From: Anaerolineales bacterium
GTDB lineage: Bacteria; Chloroflexota; Anaerolineae; Anaerolineales; UBA6663
NCBI GenBank assembly: GCA_020850595.1
Contig: JADZEK010000050.1
Coordinates: 62,001 to 126,000, forward strand
Reading direction: 5' to 3'
DNA length: 64,000 bases
Shown here: in pieces, positions 1 through 9,329 of the stretch
Layout: each line of letters begins with the position of its first letter
Position numbering within the stretch: position 1 is the first letter of the stretch
Position numbers and translations under genes: made by a program
The notes under the pieces: model-generated
What the model was told of the DNA's origin: nothing
Database searches by the model: none
The model's input: only the letters and a program-made list of their open reading frames with translations

Positions 1-442
1 CGCCGCGCATGAAACCGCTGCGCGTACAGCCAAAAGCCCGCCAGCACCCCACGGCCCGGCCGCGTTCGTCCCAGACCAATGGAAACAGCGAGGTCATCCA
101 CTCAATTTGCGGAAACCGCGTGAATAGCTCGGCCACGAGCGGGAGCGCGCCGGCGACAAACTTGTCGTCCGAATTGATCCAGGCCATGATCTCGCCCTGG
201 CTGTGTGTGAAGCCCTCATTAATTGCTTCGTACTGTCCGCCGTCGGGGCCGCTTGTCCAATAGGCCAGCCGATCCGCATAGCGCCGAATGATTTCCACGC
301 TGCCATCGGTGGAACCGCCATCCATGATGACATAGTCGAGCCGAGGATAGTTCTGGTCGAGCACGGATTGAATCGTCTCTTCCAGGAAGGCGGCCTGATT
401 GAACGACGGCGTGACAATGGTGATGGATGGCAATTCAGGCAT
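1..442 (-). CDS. Glycosyltransferase family 2, N-terminal part (runs off left edge)
   Basis: Reading from the ATG at 442, the first 147 codons are in the window and the 3' end is lost at base 1. The start encodes MPELPSITIVTPSFNQAAFL, a classic GT-A fold opening. It is followed by the sugar-nucleotide segment around DGGSTDGS (about residues 46-53), the GGQYEAIN segment and a metal-binding NSDD motif near residue 99. Such enzymes move a sugar from a nucleotide donor to a growing glycan at the inner face of the membrane. The start overlaps the 3' end of the upstream GT4 gene by 8 nt, so the two are probably translationally coupled as part of the minus-strand polysaccharide operon. Donor and acceptor cannot be read from the sequence. 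Confidence 0.85.
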   Translation of the reverse strand, partial: MPELPSITIVTPSFNQAAFLEETIQSVLDQNYPRLDYVIMDGGSTDGSVEIIRRYADRLAYWTSGPDGGQYEAINEGFTHSQGEIMAWINSDDKFVAGALPLVAELFTRFPQIEWMTSLFPLVWDERGRAVGCWRAFGCTRSGFMRG

Positions 443-1787
443 GACTGGGAGCACCCCCGGCGGCCGTGCGTGCCAGAGCTTCTTGATACCAGGTCAGGTA
501 AGCGTCGGCTTGCTGCGCCCCATCGTACAACCGGTGGGCCTTCGCCGCCGCCGCCCGCCCAAAACCGGCTCGCTGATCAGCGTCGCCCAGGAGCCGCAGC
601 ACGCCGGCCGCCAGCTCGGCTGCGTTAGCCGGGGCGATCAGATATCCATCAACGCCTTCCGAGACTTGTTCAGGGATGCCGCCGACCCGCGTTGCCACCA
701 CGGGGGTGCCACACGCCAGGGCTTCGAGGACCGAATTGGGGAAAGTGTCGGCATGGGCTGAATGCACATAGACATCCGCCGCCTGGTAGTAGGCCGCCAC
801 CACCGCGGGGTCGGCCTGAAAAGGCACGAACGTCAAGGTGGCTCGGCCCAGCTTTTCCGCCGGGCCGGCGTCACCCAGTGCCAATAAGTGCACGGGGCGG
901 TCTAGCTCGGCCGCCGCGACTTGCTCCAGGGCCTGGCGCAGGGTGGCATAGTCTTTCCAGCGATTAAGCTGAATGTGATTGGCAGTGAACAGCAGGATCA
1001 GCGCGTCGGCCGGCAATCCCAAGCGGCTCCGGGCCGCGGCGCGGTCGCCTGGGCGAAATCTACACAGGTCGAGGCCGTTAGGGATCACGCGGGCCTCGAC
1101 GATACCTGGCGCGAGCATGGATTGTTCCACCCGGTGCATCAGCCACGAGCAGGGCGTGGCCACATAGAGGCGGCTGTGCGCATACCAGTCGCGTTTGGCG
1201 CGCCAGTTGTTGGCCGTGTGGTCACGGGGTATGGCCGGGGGAATGCTGAGGTCCGGGCATTGGCCGCAGCCTGACTGCCAGCGCTGGCAGCCGAAGGAAT
1301 GCGCACAGTGCCCGCTCAGCAGCCAGGCATCATGCAGGGTGAGGAACAGGGGCGCCTGCCGGCTAAGGGCCGGCAGAGCGGCGAGATCAAAATAGCCGCC
1401 GTGCAAGTTGTGGGCATGGAGAATGGCCGGGTGCTCGGGGGCGCTGGTGAGCAGGTGCCAACTACCACGGAACGCAAGGACTTCCTGTCCCCGTCGCCTG
1501 GCCGTCTGACGCCCTGGATCGGCTAACGACTGGGCCAGGCTGACGACCCGCCCCCGCCCGCGAAAGTGGGCGCTCCGCGCCCAATCGGCCACGGTCCACC
1601 AGAAGCGCGGCCAGCCCCATGGCCCAACGCCGTTTCTGATCTGAAATACGCCTGGGTCCACCCCACGCTGCGTACCGACCGCCAGCCGCGCCGTGTGGCC
1701 GCGCGCCCGATACCCACGGTGCAACTGCATCGCAACGGCCTCGGCCCCGCCGGCGACATCATAGGTCGCGACCTGCAAGATGTTCAT
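435..1787 (-). CDS. Glycosyltransferase family 4 (GT-B, WcaC/WcaL-like)
   Basis: This is a 450-residue GT-B enzyme starting MNILQVATYDVAGGAEAV, where the glycine-rich loop is typical of GT4. It contains a Cys-rich segment after LHDAWLLSGHCAH (C-x-W..C-G-Q-C) that is characteristic of the WcaC/WcaL-like branch. The C-terminal donor-binding part carries the E-x7-E type motif in SVLEALACGTPVVATRVGG. The family retains the donor sugar configuration and acts in the cytoplasm on lipid-linked glycans. It lies 39 nt downstream of the polysaccharide deacetylase and overlaps the following GT2 by 8 nt. Substrate specificity is not predictable. Confidence 0.9.
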   Translation of the reverse strand: MNILQVATYDVAGGAEAVAMQLHRGYRARGHTARLAVGTQRGVDPGVFQIRNGVGPWGWPRFWWTVADWARSAHFRGRGRVVSLAQSLADPGRQTARRRGQEVLAFRGSWHLLTSAPEHPAILHAHNLHGGYFDLAALPALSRQAPLFLTLHDAWLLSGHCAHSFGCQRWQSGCGQCPDLSIPPAIPRDHTANNWRAKRDWYAHSRLYVATPCSWLMHRVEQSMLAPGIVEARVIPNGLDLCRFRPGDRAAARSRLGLPADALILLFTANHIQLNRWKDYATLRQALEQVAAAELDRPVHLLALGDAGPAEKLGRATLTFVPFQADPAVVAAYYQAADVYVHSAHADTFPNSVLEALACGTPVVATRVGGIPEQVSEGVDGYLIAPANAAELAAGVLRLLGDADQRAGFGRAAAAKAHRLYDGAQQADAYLTWYQEALARTAAGGAPSHA

Positions 1788-1826
1788 CGCCTGATAGACT
1801 TCTGGGGCTGTTGGTTGCCGTCGCAG

Positions 1827-2861
1827 CTATGCGCCGGCGCCAGCAAACCAGGCTGCCAGCGTCCGCGCGAATTGTTCCCCAGACCAGTCGCGCACTACCA
1901 TGCGTGGGAGTTGTAGCCGCGGCGTGCCGGCCCACACCAGATCTTGGCGAGTGGTACAGGCCGCCGCGACGCCGGCCTCTTCTAACAGGCGGCATGTGTC
2001 GGTGGTGTAATCCGCCGTTGAACCAAATGGATAGGCAAACGTAGTGATCGGTCTGCCCAGAATGGTCTTCAGGCGCTCACGACTGGTTTCAATTTCCATG
2101 CTTTGCGCCGATGCCGGCAAGTTGGCGAGCACCGGATGGCGGTGCGTGTGCGCCCCCACGCCAATTCCGTCCTTGGCCGCCAGTTCGCGAAGTTCGTTGG
2201 TCGTTAGAACACGCTGCGTCGGTGAGCGCGCAGGCAATTGTCCGCGCCATTGGTACAAAGCGGTAATCACCTGCTGCTGCTCCTCATGAGCCAGGGGTCG
2301 CAGCAGGGCCAATAGATCGCGGAAAAGCGCCTGGCGCGACGATGGCCAAGGCGCCGTGAGCACATTCCAGGCCGGCCAGTCGGCCGTCTGTTCAGCTGAT
2401 ATCCGCCAAGTGCGCTCCTGTCCATTGATTGTCAGACACAATGCGCTAGGCATTTCCCCCGGCGTCAGACAGCTCCCCGCCAACTCGTCCCACCAGAAAC
2501 CATACTGCTCGAGCAATGGCCCCGTTGTCACAAACACTGTGGCCGGCCACTGGTGCAGCTGCAAGATCGGCTGGGCATGATACAGATTGTCCGCATAACC
2601 ATCGTCGAAAGTAATCACAACGGACCGGCGAGGCAGATGGTCCTGCTGGAGCGCCTGACAGGCGTCTAGCAATGACAGCGGCCGATAATGGCGCGCCAAT
2701 ACTGTCAGGTGCTCGGCGAAATGCGCGGGTGTCACGGCCAGCAGAAGCGGATCGTGACCTAGATCAGCCACGCGATGGTACATCAAGATCAGCGCATTGG
2801 GTCGCGCGCGGGCTTTGATCCGGCGCATCCACCTACGGGCTGTGCTTCGCAGGCCGGTCAT
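1827..2861 (-). CDS. Polysaccharide deacetylase (carbohydrate esterase 4)
   Basis: This is a 344-residue protein with the NodB-fold CE4 signature. TFDDGYADN at about residues 84-92 supplies the catalytic Asp and the metal-binding Asp, and AHTHRHP near residue 240 supplies the two metal-binding histidines (H-x3-H type). CE4 enzymes remove N-acetyl or O-acetyl groups from GlcNAc-type sugars in exopolysaccharide, peptidoglycan or lipid-linked intermediates. I see no signal peptide, only a basic N-terminus, so it may act on a cytoplasmic lipid-linked intermediate, although basic leaders can be misread. Its start overlaps the stop of the preceding methyltransferase gene by 4 nt (ATGA), which places it in the same operon. 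Confidence 0.9.
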   Translation of the reverse strand: MTGLRSTARRWMRRIKARARPNALILMYHRVADLGHDPLLLAVTPAHFAEHLTVLARHYRPLSLLDACQALQQDHLPRRSVVITFDDGYADNLYHAQPILQLHQWPATVFVTTGPLLEQYGFWWDELAGSCLTPGEMPSALCLTINGQERTWRISAEQTADWPAWNVLTAPWPSSRQALFRDLLALLRPLAHEEQQQVITALYQWRGQLPARSPTQRVLTTNELRELAAKDGIGVGAHTHRHPVLANLPASAQSMEIETSRERLKTILGRPITTFAYPFGSTADYTTDTCRLLEEAGVAAACTTRQDLVWAGTPRLQLPRMVVRDWSGEQFARTLAAWFAGAGA

Positions 2862-3598
2862 GCGGGCCCGGCCTTCTTGGCCCGCGCGGTAATCACCAAC
2901 TGATAGTCGGGGTCATCAGCATCCAGCTCGGCTGGGCGCATTTCGGTCAAGGCCAAGCCGTATAAGAAAGCAGCTGCCACCAAGACATTGCCATGCGCGG
3001 TTACGCTCGTCAATTGCGGCTCGAATTGCTCACCGATCAGGCGCGTCATTGACTTAGTGGTAAAGCGCCAATAGTCGCCCCAGCGATCCATGTCGTAGCG
3101 GCTAACCTGGCTGATGCCTGGCGCTGTCGCCAGCAACACTCCGCCTGGTCTCAAGATGCGGTGCAGCTGAGCGACAACCAGATGAATATCGTAGATGCAC
3201 TGCAGCGTCTGAGTGCAAATGATGCAGTCATAGACATCCGTCGCCAGATTGTCCGCCTGGGCCAGGTCGGCAACCACGGTGGCCCGTTCATTCCCCGGCA
3301 CGGCGTGCAACACATCGGAGCGCAACACCCGACTGCCGCCAAACTGGCGCGTGTAGGTATCGTCGCCAATCTCCAGCACTCGCCCCACGATGGCCGGGGC
3401 GTTTTGAGCTAAGAAGCGCTCAATGTAATAGCGGTCTATGCTCGGCCCCCGGTCAAGCCCAAACACGCGGCTCACGGGTAGGCGCCGGCGCAGGCCTCCC
3501 CAGCGAGCCAGGCCGAGCGGAGGACGCAGACGCCAGCCTCGCAGCCATTGGCGCCCTTGCCACAGCCAGCGACGCAGATGACTCGGCGAGGCTGTCAT
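2858..3598 (-). CDS. Class I SAM-dependent methyltransferase
   Basis: This 246-residue protein has a degenerate motif I (VLEIGDD, in GRVLEIGDDTYTRQFGG) and a motif with DVYDCIICTQTLQCI. Both are followed by the post-motif LHRILRPGGVLLATAPG typical of Methyltransf_11-like sugar or lipid methyltransferases. Proteins of this appearance are frequent in polysaccharide clusters, where they cap or decorate glycans, or act as scaffolds. The gene overlaps FkbM upstream (ATGA at 3595-3598) and the deacetylase downstream by 4 nt, so it is tightly coupled. The acceptor is unknown. Confidence 0.85.
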   Translation of the reverse strand: MTASPSHLRRWLWQGRQWLRGWRLRPPLGLARWGGLRRRLPVSRVFGLDRGPSIDRYYIERFLAQNAPAIVGRVLEIGDDTYTRQFGGSRVLRSDVLHAVPGNERATVVADLAQADNLATDVYDCIICTQTLQCIYDIHLVVAQLHRILRPGGVLLATAPGISQVSRYDMDRWGDYWRFTTKSMTRLIGEQFEPQLTSVTAHGNVLVAAAFLYGLALTEMRPAELDADDPDYQLVITARAKKAGPA

Positions 3599-4476
3599 GG
3601 ATTAATCCGCCGCGCATAAATGAGCAGAAAATAGCCTGTATCCGGCCGCAATCGAAACGGGGGTTCGACGGCGGCGTTGGTTTCGGCATCCAGGTCGTTG
3701 ATCAGATATTCGAAGCCGTGTTCGTGGAGCAGCGCCAAAATCAGATGCAGCGTACGCGGCAAGCCCGGCAAGTGATGGTACTCCACGACCAACTCGGACA
3801 CCTGCCGCAACTGTGGGCCGGCGTCTGCCAGCACTTCGTACTCCGCCCCTTCGATATTCAGTTTCAGGAAGTCTACGGGGTCAGTTAGGTAACTGCCCAG
3901 CCGGACGCAGGGCACCTGGTAGCGGGTCCAATCCAACGGCGCTGGTTCGCCGCCCACGGCCTCCAGAAAACCGCTGTACTTGCCATCCGAAGCAAATGTC
4001 AGCGTACCACTGCGCGGGCTGACCGCGGCTTGCAGCGTCTGCACCCCCGCCAGTTGGTTGCGGCTCAGGTTGTGCTGCAGATACGGCCAGATCAATGGAT
4101 CAGGCTCAAACCCGACTACCTGGGACTGGGGATAGATATGTTTGTAGTACAGGATGGACAACCCGATGTTGCTGCCACAATCGAGTATGCGCGGGTCCGG
4201 TCGGTTAGCATCGAAGTGATATATCTTTTGATCAAAGATGGTCTTGTAGAGCGTGTAGTAATTGGGGCCGTCATTGATTTGCACCTGAAAGCCGGCACAA
4301 CTGACGATGTCGCCGGGTCGGGCACGAACAGCCCGAGCACGCACACGCGCCAACTGCCACGCGGCCTGCCGTTTACTCAACGAGTCGGCCAATCGGCGCA
4401 AAGCCGCGCGCAAGTGGATGGGCAGGAGGCGGCCGGTTAGACGCCGCAACGGGCTACGGTCAGAGACGCTGGACAA
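3595..4476 (-). CDS. FkbM-family methyltransferase
   Basis: FkbM enzymes O-methylate sugars or polyketides. Diagnostic segments are ILDCGSNIGLSILYYK (SAM-binding loop), VVGFEPDP (acidic loop) and VDFLKLNIEGAEYEVL. The open frame extends to 4557, but that would overlap the previous gene by 98 nt with an Arg-rich non-family leader. I prefer the TTG at 4476, because GGAG lies 10 nt upstream and the overlap falls to 17 nt, giving 293 residues. TTG at 4485 or 4449 are alternatives. It sits between the CgeB-like transferase and the class I methyltransferase and probably O-methylates the same glycan. A second FkbM copy lies in the other polysaccharide arm at 21137. Confidence 0.8.
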   Translation of the reverse strand: MSSVSDRSPLRRLTGRLLPIHLRAALRRLADSLSKRQAAWQLARVRARAVRARPGDIVSCAGFQVQINDGPNYYTLYKTIFDQKIYHFDANRPDPRILDCGSNIGLSILYYKHIYPQSQVVGFEPDPLIWPYLQHNLSRNQLAGVQTLQAAVSPRSGTLTFASDGKYSGFLEAVGGEPAPLDWTRYQVPCVRLGSYLTDPVDFLKLNIEGAEYEVLADAGPQLRQVSELVVEYHHLPGLPRTLHLILALLHEHGFEYLINDLDAETNAAVEPPFRLRPDTGYFLLIYARRINP

Positions 4477-5638
4477 TTCCGACAAGCTCCTGCATGCGTT
4501 GCAGATAGGTATGTGTCTGGAGGGTGCGCGTCTGACCGCGCCGCGCGACCAACGCACGTTCTTGTTCGTGCTCCAGATAATAGACGATTTGATCCCGGCA
4601 TTCGGTCGTTGAACTAAAGCTGATCACTTCTTGGCCGGGTTCGAACATTTCGCGCAGATTCTCGCGCTGGTCGGTAATGAGCAGGCTGCCAACTCCGGTG
4701 GCCTCATAGAGCCGCATGTTATTGGCATAGTGGGGCACATTACCGTGGTGATTCAAGGTGATACGCGACTGCCGCAGAATTTGGTACATGCGCAGCCCCC
4801 AGGCCGGCCCCACGTAATGCCGCCGAATGGGAGAATGCGCTGCCAGTCCCTCGAGCGAGGGCGCCCAGATACGGATCTGCGGCAGTTGCTCGCAAAGGCG
4901 TTCCATCCAGGCGGTCCGGCTGGCGTGAATTGCCTGGAAGCTGCCGACAAATGAGACCTCGTATTGCGGGGGGCCAGAGCTGAGATGCTCCAACACCCGC
5001 GGCTCAAAACCAAGCTGAAATGGCCGCGCCGACAGGCCGCGGCGCGCCAATTCGCTGATTGTCGCCGGGAAAGACGACAACATCAACTCATAGCAGCTAA
5101 GATCCAGATCGGCGGGCAGCGACGTCGCCGCATGTTGCCCAATGATATGACCAACCTCAGACCGCACCCGCCCAAGGAAGGTTCCCCCTATCTCGAGGAT
5201 GGCATGGTTGAGCAGCACGTCCGGCCGATAATGCCTAACTTGGGCCGCCAGCAAGTCTTCGTCAATCCTGAAGGCGGCCGGATCACCCAATCGCCGGTTG
5301 ATGAAGCGGCCAATCCGCTTCGGCAAACGCCGGCCCAGCGCCGCCGCCGTGCGAGCGGCCGCCAGCCAGGCCGGCGCCAATCGGCGTGGCCGGCGGGCCA
5401 ACGGCAGATTGTGTTCTTGCGCCCAGGCTGCTTGCAGCCGGTTGTTGTTAGGATGTAGTTCCCAAACCTCGTGCCCAAGCTGCCGCAGGTTGTATGAGTA
5501 AAAATCGGCGACGCCAAATAGGCTCGCCATACGGACCTGCATCTGGTCTGCATAGCTGCGCTGCGCCAGCCCTGGGTGCTGCCAATACAAATGCTCCAGA
5601 AAGGCCGGATAGTCCGTGTTGATGATTACAAAACGCAT
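4460..5638 (-). CDS. CgeB-like glycosyltransferase
   Basis: This is a GT-B-like protein related to spore-maturation protein CgeB (Glyco_trans_1_2 C-terminal domain). The C-terminal half shows VSFVGSF, LNHHGN, NNMRLYEATGVGSLLITD and a terminal QERALVARRGQTRTL-type helix, all typical of this family. The frame is open up to 5704, but MRFVIINTDYP at 5638 looks like the natural N-terminus. ATG codons at 5650 and 5704 are possible, and none has a clear ribosome binding site. The family transfers sugars in spore-coat or surface glycan synthesis. The gene follows the Wzt ATPase after a gap of about 100-160 nt. A second CgeB-like gene is at 24507. Confidence 0.78.
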   Translation of the reverse strand: MRFVIINTDYPAFLEHLYWQHPGLAQRSYADQMQVRMASLFGVADFYSYNLRQLGHEVWELHPNNNRLQAAWAQEHNLPLARRPRRLAPAWLAAARTAAALGRRLPKRIGRFINRRLGDPAAFRIDEDLLAAQVRHYRPDVLLNHAILEIGGTFLGRVRSEVGHIIGQHAATSLPADLDLSCYELMLSSFPATISELARRGLSARPFQLGFEPRVLEHLSSGPPQYEVSFVGSFQAIHASRTAWMERLCEQLPQIRIWAPSLEGLAAHSPIRRHYVGPAWGLRMYQILRQSRITLNHHGNVPHYANNMRLYEATGVGSLLITDQRENLREMFEPGQEVISFSSTTECRDQIVYYLEHEQERALVARRGQTRTLQTHTYLQRMQELVGIVQRL

Positions 5639-5800
5639 AGCTGCGGACATCTGCTGCCTGGGCGTTGGTCTCCGACCCAGTAGGGCTTTCGACGCTTGAT
5701 GCATTTTCCGCCGGAAGGCGGCTGGACAGATGTCATCACGTGCCGATCATTCTATAAGTTCATTTGCAGACCCGATCGCGTTTCCATGGACATCCTGCTG

Positions 5801-7075
5801 CTAGCCCAATTGATCCCACGTTAGCACAGGCGCCAACAGCCCCGGTCGTTTCGCCATCCAGTGCGGCGAGTCACTTAACCCGCCTCGGATTGTAAATTCC
5901 ACTGAAGGCGCGTTCTTGGCGGGTTCAAAAAGCCATTCACGGTGATACAGCCCACCGATAAGCTCGACTCTGTACGAGCCTTCATTCAGAAGTCGGGTTG
6001 GGATCTGGCTCCGCAAGCAGGTGCGCCCCTGAGTAAGACGCGGCCAATGTGCCGGAGAATTATCGGTCTGGTACGACCAATAGAGAACATTCCCATCGTC
6101 AGTATAAATGGCATAGCCGATCGTGAGAGTTGGGTCTAGTTCCTGGATGTCGCCCTCAATTTCCACAAAAGCCGGCGTCAAATTGCTTATTTCGGTTTGA
6201 TGGGGCATGCTATCCACGTTCGTCACCGCCAACCGCCTGGGCTTGAACCACGGGTTATCAAACTCGCCTCGTCTGTTGATCCACTCACTCGCCGTAGTAG
6301 TTACGGCGCCTGCGGTCATATAGGTCCGAATGACCCCCCGGAGTTCCCGGCTGTCGCCCTGAACCTCCCCATTATCAAGCCAGATTACCCGGCCACACAG
6401 CTGCTCGACAGCGTTCATATTGTGGCTCACAAACAACACCGTTCGCCCCGCGTGCGCCACCTCCCCCATCTTGCCCAGGCACTTCTTCTGGAACTCAGCG
6501 TCCCCCACCGCCAGCACCTCGTCCACCAGCAGGATTTCGGTCTCCAGGTGCGCGGCCACCGCGAACGCCAGCCGCATATACATGCCGCTGGAATAGTGCT
6601 TCACCGGCGTATCAATGAACTGCTCCACCCCGGCGAATTCCACGATCTCGTCAAAACGCCGCTGAATCTCCCGCCGCCGCATCCCCAATATCGCGCCGTT
6701 CAGGTACACGTTCTCGCGGCCGCTCAGCTCGGCGTGAAAGCCGGTGCCCACCTCCAGCAGCGAGCCGACCCGGCCGTACAGATCCACCTCGCCCCGCGTC
6801 GGCTCGGTGATGCGCGCCAGAATCTTCAGCAGCGTGCTTTTGCCCGCCCCATTCCGCCCGATCACCCCCAGCACTTCCCCAGCTTCGACCGTAAAGCTCA
6901 CGTCGTCCAGCGCCCAGAACGCTGGCGCGCCGGTGCGGTTGCTCGTCGCGCGCCCCGCCCCGCGCCAGCGCTGCCACGTCTGCGTCAGCACGTCTCGCAG
7001 CGTGTCCGCGCGCTCGTGCTGCGCGTTCAGCCGGTACTGCTTGCCCAGCCCGCGAACCTCAATCGCCTTCGCCAT
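5801..7075 (-). CDS. wzt: Polysaccharide ABC exporter ATP-binding protein (Wzt-like, with C-terminal carbohydrate-binding domain)
   Basis: From ATG 7075 the product has 424 residues. Walker A is GRNGAGKST (73-81), the ABC signature YSSGM (161-165) and Walker B ILLVDE (181-186), and an H-loop follows in FVSHN. After about residue 260 comes a beta-rich C-terminal domain like Wzt_C, which in E. coli O8/O9a recognises the capped non-reducing end of the glycan. An open frame continues upstream to 7381, but that stretch is composition-driven and overlaps wzm. The ATG is 2 nt after the wzm stop codon. With Wzm it exports undecaprenyl-diphosphate-linked polysaccharide. The nearby methyltransferases could provide the terminal cap read by this domain. 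Confidence 0.92.
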   Translation of the reverse strand: MAKAIEVRGLGKQYRLNAQHERADTLRDVLTQTWQRWRGAGRATSNRTGAPAFWALDDVSFTVEAGEVLGVIGRNGAGKSTLLKILARITEPTRGEVDLYGRVGSLLEVGTGFHAELSGRENVYLNGAILGMRRREIQRRFDEIVEFAGVEQFIDTPVKHYSSGMYMRLAFAVAAHLETEILLVDEVLAVGDAEFQKKCLGKMGEVAHAGRTVLFVSHNMNAVEQLCGRVIWLDNGEVQGDSRELRGVIRTYMTAGAVTTTASEWINRRGEFDNPWFKPRRLAVTNVDSMPHQTEISNLTPAFVEIEGDIQELDPTLTIGYAIYTDDGNVLYWSYQTDNSPAHWPRLTQGRTCLRSQIPTRLLNEGSYRVELIGGLYHREWLFEPAKNAPSVEFTIRGGLSDSPHWMAKRPGLLAPVLTWDQLG

Positions 7076-7077
7076 GC

Positions 7078-7923
7078 CTACACCACGTCGGCGAAGGTGC
7101 GTTCCATCCGCCGGAACACAAACAGCCCGCTGATTAACAAGGCCGCGGTCACCGCCGCCGAGAGCAGCAGCATCCCGGCCGGCGGCGCGGCCGTGCCCAG
7201 CACCGCCCAGCGGAAACCCTGCGCCACGCTCGCCAGCGGGTTCAGGCCCAGCCACACGCGCCAGGGCTCCGGCACCAGGCTCAGCGCATAGACCACCGGC
7301 GTCACGTAGAACCACACCTGCGTGAAGAACGGCGCCAGGTGCCCCACGTCGCGGAACTGCACGTTCAGCGCCGAGAGCCACAGCGCCACCCCCAGCGCCG
7401 CGCCCAGCGCCAACAGCAGGAACAACGGCAAAGCCAGCAGAGCCGCCGACGGCGCGATCCTAAACGCCAGCGCGGCCCCCAACAGCACCACCAGCCCAAT
7501 CGCCAGGTCCACCAGCCCGGCCAGCACCGTCGCCAGCGGGATCACCAGCCGCGGGAAATACACCTTCGAGATCAAGTTCGCACTGCCCACCAAGCTGGCG
7601 CTGCCCTTGCCGAACGCCGCGGCGAAGAAGTTCCACGGCACCAGCGCCGCCAGCGAGAAGACCACGTAGGGCACGTTGTCTGAAGGCAGACGCGCCAGCC
7701 CGCCGAAGATGACGGCGAAGATCAACGACGTGAGCAGCGGCTGCAAGACCACCCACGCCACCCCCAGCGCCGTCTGCTTGTAGCGCACCTGGATGTCGCG
7801 CCACATCAGCAGCAGGGTCAGCTCGCGATACTGCCACAATTCTCCCAGGTTCAGCGCCGCCCAGCCGCGTGACGGCCGGATGCGCAGCACCGGCGCCGGC
7901 GCGTTCGCCGAGGGGGCCGCCAC
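7078..7923 (-). CDS. wzm: Polysaccharide ABC exporter permease (Wzm-like, ABC2 membrane)
   Basis: This is an ABC-2 permease with six predicted membrane segments. It has the family's amphipathic N-terminal stretch (WQYRELTLLLMWRDIQVRYKQTALGVAWVVLQPL) and the C-terminal NPLASVAQGFRWAVLG segment. I chose the GTG at 7923 because it shares one base with the upstream stop codon (TAGTG), giving 281 residues. The frame is also open to 7989 but would then overlap the sugar transferase by 67 nt. It forms the channel half of the exporter with Wzt, moving lipid-linked glycan to the outer leaflet. Confidence 0.9.
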   Translation of the reverse strand: MAAPSANAPAPVLRIRPSRGWAALNLGELWQYRELTLLLMWRDIQVRYKQTALGVAWVVLQPLLTSLIFAVIFGGLARLPSDNVPYVVFSLAALVPWNFFAAAFGKGSASLVGSANLISKVYFPRLVIPLATVLAGLVDLAIGLVVLLGAALAFRIAPSAALLALPLFLLLALGAALGVALWLSALNVQFRDVGHLAPFFTQVWFYVTPVVYALSLVPEPWRVWLGLNPLASVAQGFRWAVLGTAAPPAGMLLLSAAVTAALLISGLFVFRRMERTFADVV

Positions 7924-9323
7924 TAGTACGCCCCCTGCCCGCGCACCACCACCCAGACTGTCTTCCACAGGATCTTCACGTCCAGCCACAGCGAATAGTT
8001 GCGGATGTAATACAGATCAAACTGCGTGTTCAGATGCATGGGCAGGTTGCTCCGGCCGTTCACCTGCCACCACCCCGTCAACCCGGGCGGCACCGCCAGC
8101 CGCTGCCGCTGCCAGGCGTCATAGCGATCCACCAAGAACCGCATCTCCGGCCGCGGCCCCACCAGGCTCATCTCGCCGCGCAGGATGTTGAAAAACTGCG
8201 GCATTTCGTCCAGGCTGGTGCGCCGCAGCCAACGCCCTACCCGGGTCACGCGGCTGTCGTTGGGCCACTTGTAGATGGCGTGCCCTTGCGCGTCGAACCC
8301 CAGCTTCGGCCCGCGCTGCTCGGCGTCGGCGTACATGGTGCGGAACTTGTGCATGCGAAACAGGCGGCCGTTCTCGCCTACCCGTTCCTGGGTAAAAATC
8401 GCCGGCCCGGGCGAGTCTAGCTTGATGGCCGCGGCAATCAGCAGCATCAGCGGCCACGACACCAGCACCAGCCCCAACGTCGCCGCGATGTCAAATGCGC
8501 GCTTGATCGCCCAGGCCAGGCCCGTGATGCGCGGCTCGCGCAGCCCGATCAGCGGAATGCCGCCCAGCGACTCGAGCGACGACTGCACCACTACCAGCCG
8601 CAGATAGTCCGGCACCAGCCGCACGCGCACCGGCAGCGTCAGCAGCCCATACACCAACTGTTCCACGGCCAGGTATTGCGACGCGGGCAGCGCCATGATC
8701 ACATCGTCCACGGCCAGGCGCCGCACCAACTCGGGCACCTCGGCCAGCCGCCCCAGCACCGTCAGCCCCCCCAACTCCGCGGCCGGGTCATCGTCCACGC
8801 AGCCGAGCACCACCACCGATTCGCCCAGCCGCCCGCGGATCTCCTCCGCCACGCGCTGGGCCACCTCGCCCGTGCCCACCAGCAGCACCCGGCTCAGCGG
8901 CCGCCCGCCCCGGCTGCGCAACCGCAGCACCGCGCCGATCAGCAGCCGCGCCCCGGCCAGCAGCGCTAACTGCGCCAGCGCAAAATACACCACCAGCAGC
9001 CGCGGCACGTCGCGGTAGCTGAAGTAGAGCACCCCCGCGAACACGAAGGCCCCTACGAGCACCGCCCGCGCCAGGCTCAGCGGCTCGCCCACCGGCCGGG
9101 TGTCGCGCCGCAGATCATAGACCGCGAGCGCCAGGAACGTCACCGGGTATACCGCCAGCACGATCAGGCGCAATTCCGGCCGCAAGAAGCTGGCCGGGTC
9201 ATCCAGCGGCGCGCCTAGCGGAATGAATCGGCGGGCGTAGTCGGCCAGCAGCAGCGCCGCCTGGGTGCCCAGGACGTCAATGACCCACAAGTAGACGATT
9301 AGGCGCTGCAGCCGCGTGAACAC
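7923..9323 (-). CDS. Polyisoprenyl-phosphate hexose-1-phosphate transferase (WbaP/WcaJ-type initiating enzyme)
   Basis: This is a 466-residue membrane enzyme. The N-terminus has about four membrane helices, followed by a Rossmann-like soluble domain with VLLVGTGEVAQRVAEEI. The C-terminal catalytic domain starts with KRAFDIAATLGLVLVSWPLM and carries FRMHKFRTM, the Asp-Glu dyad in TSLDEMPQFFN and the MSLVGPRPE motif. This set defines the polyprenyl phosphoglycosyltransferase superfamily. It transfers a sugar-1-phosphate onto undecaprenyl phosphate and so starts chain synthesis. The gene begins 6 nt after the stop of the toast-rack protein gene, so both are probably cotranscribed and it heads the minus-strand polysaccharide operon. 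Confidence 0.93.
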   Translation of the reverse strand: MFTRLQRLIVYLWVIDVLGTQAALLLADYARRFIPLGAPLDDPASFLRPELRLIVLAVYPVTFLALAVYDLRRDTRPVGEPLSLARAVLVGAFVFAGVLYFSYRDVPRLLVVYFALAQLALLAGARLLIGAVLRLRSRGGRPLSRVLLVGTGEVAQRVAEEIRGRLGESVVVLGCVDDDPAAELGGLTVLGRLAEVPELVRRLAVDDVIMALPASQYLAVEQLVYGLLTLPVRVRLVPDYLRLVVVQSSLESLGGIPLIGLREPRITGLAWAIKRAFDIAATLGLVLVSWPLMLLIAAAIKLDSPGPAIFTQERVGENGRLFRMHKFRTMYADAEQRGPKLGFDAQGHAIYKWPNDSRVTRVGRWLRRTSLDEMPQFFNILRGEMSLVGPRPEMRFLVDRYDAWQRQRLAVPPGLTGWWQVNGRSNLPMHLNTQFDLYYIRNYSLWLDVKILWKTVWVVVRGQGAY

Positions 9324-9329
9324 TGCCGG

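Noticed and set aside
7076..7381. 102-residue N-terminal extension of the Wzt ATPase
   Set aside because: It overlaps wzm, is Gly/Ala-rich without motifs, and the ATPase starts at the ATG 2 nt after the wzm stop.
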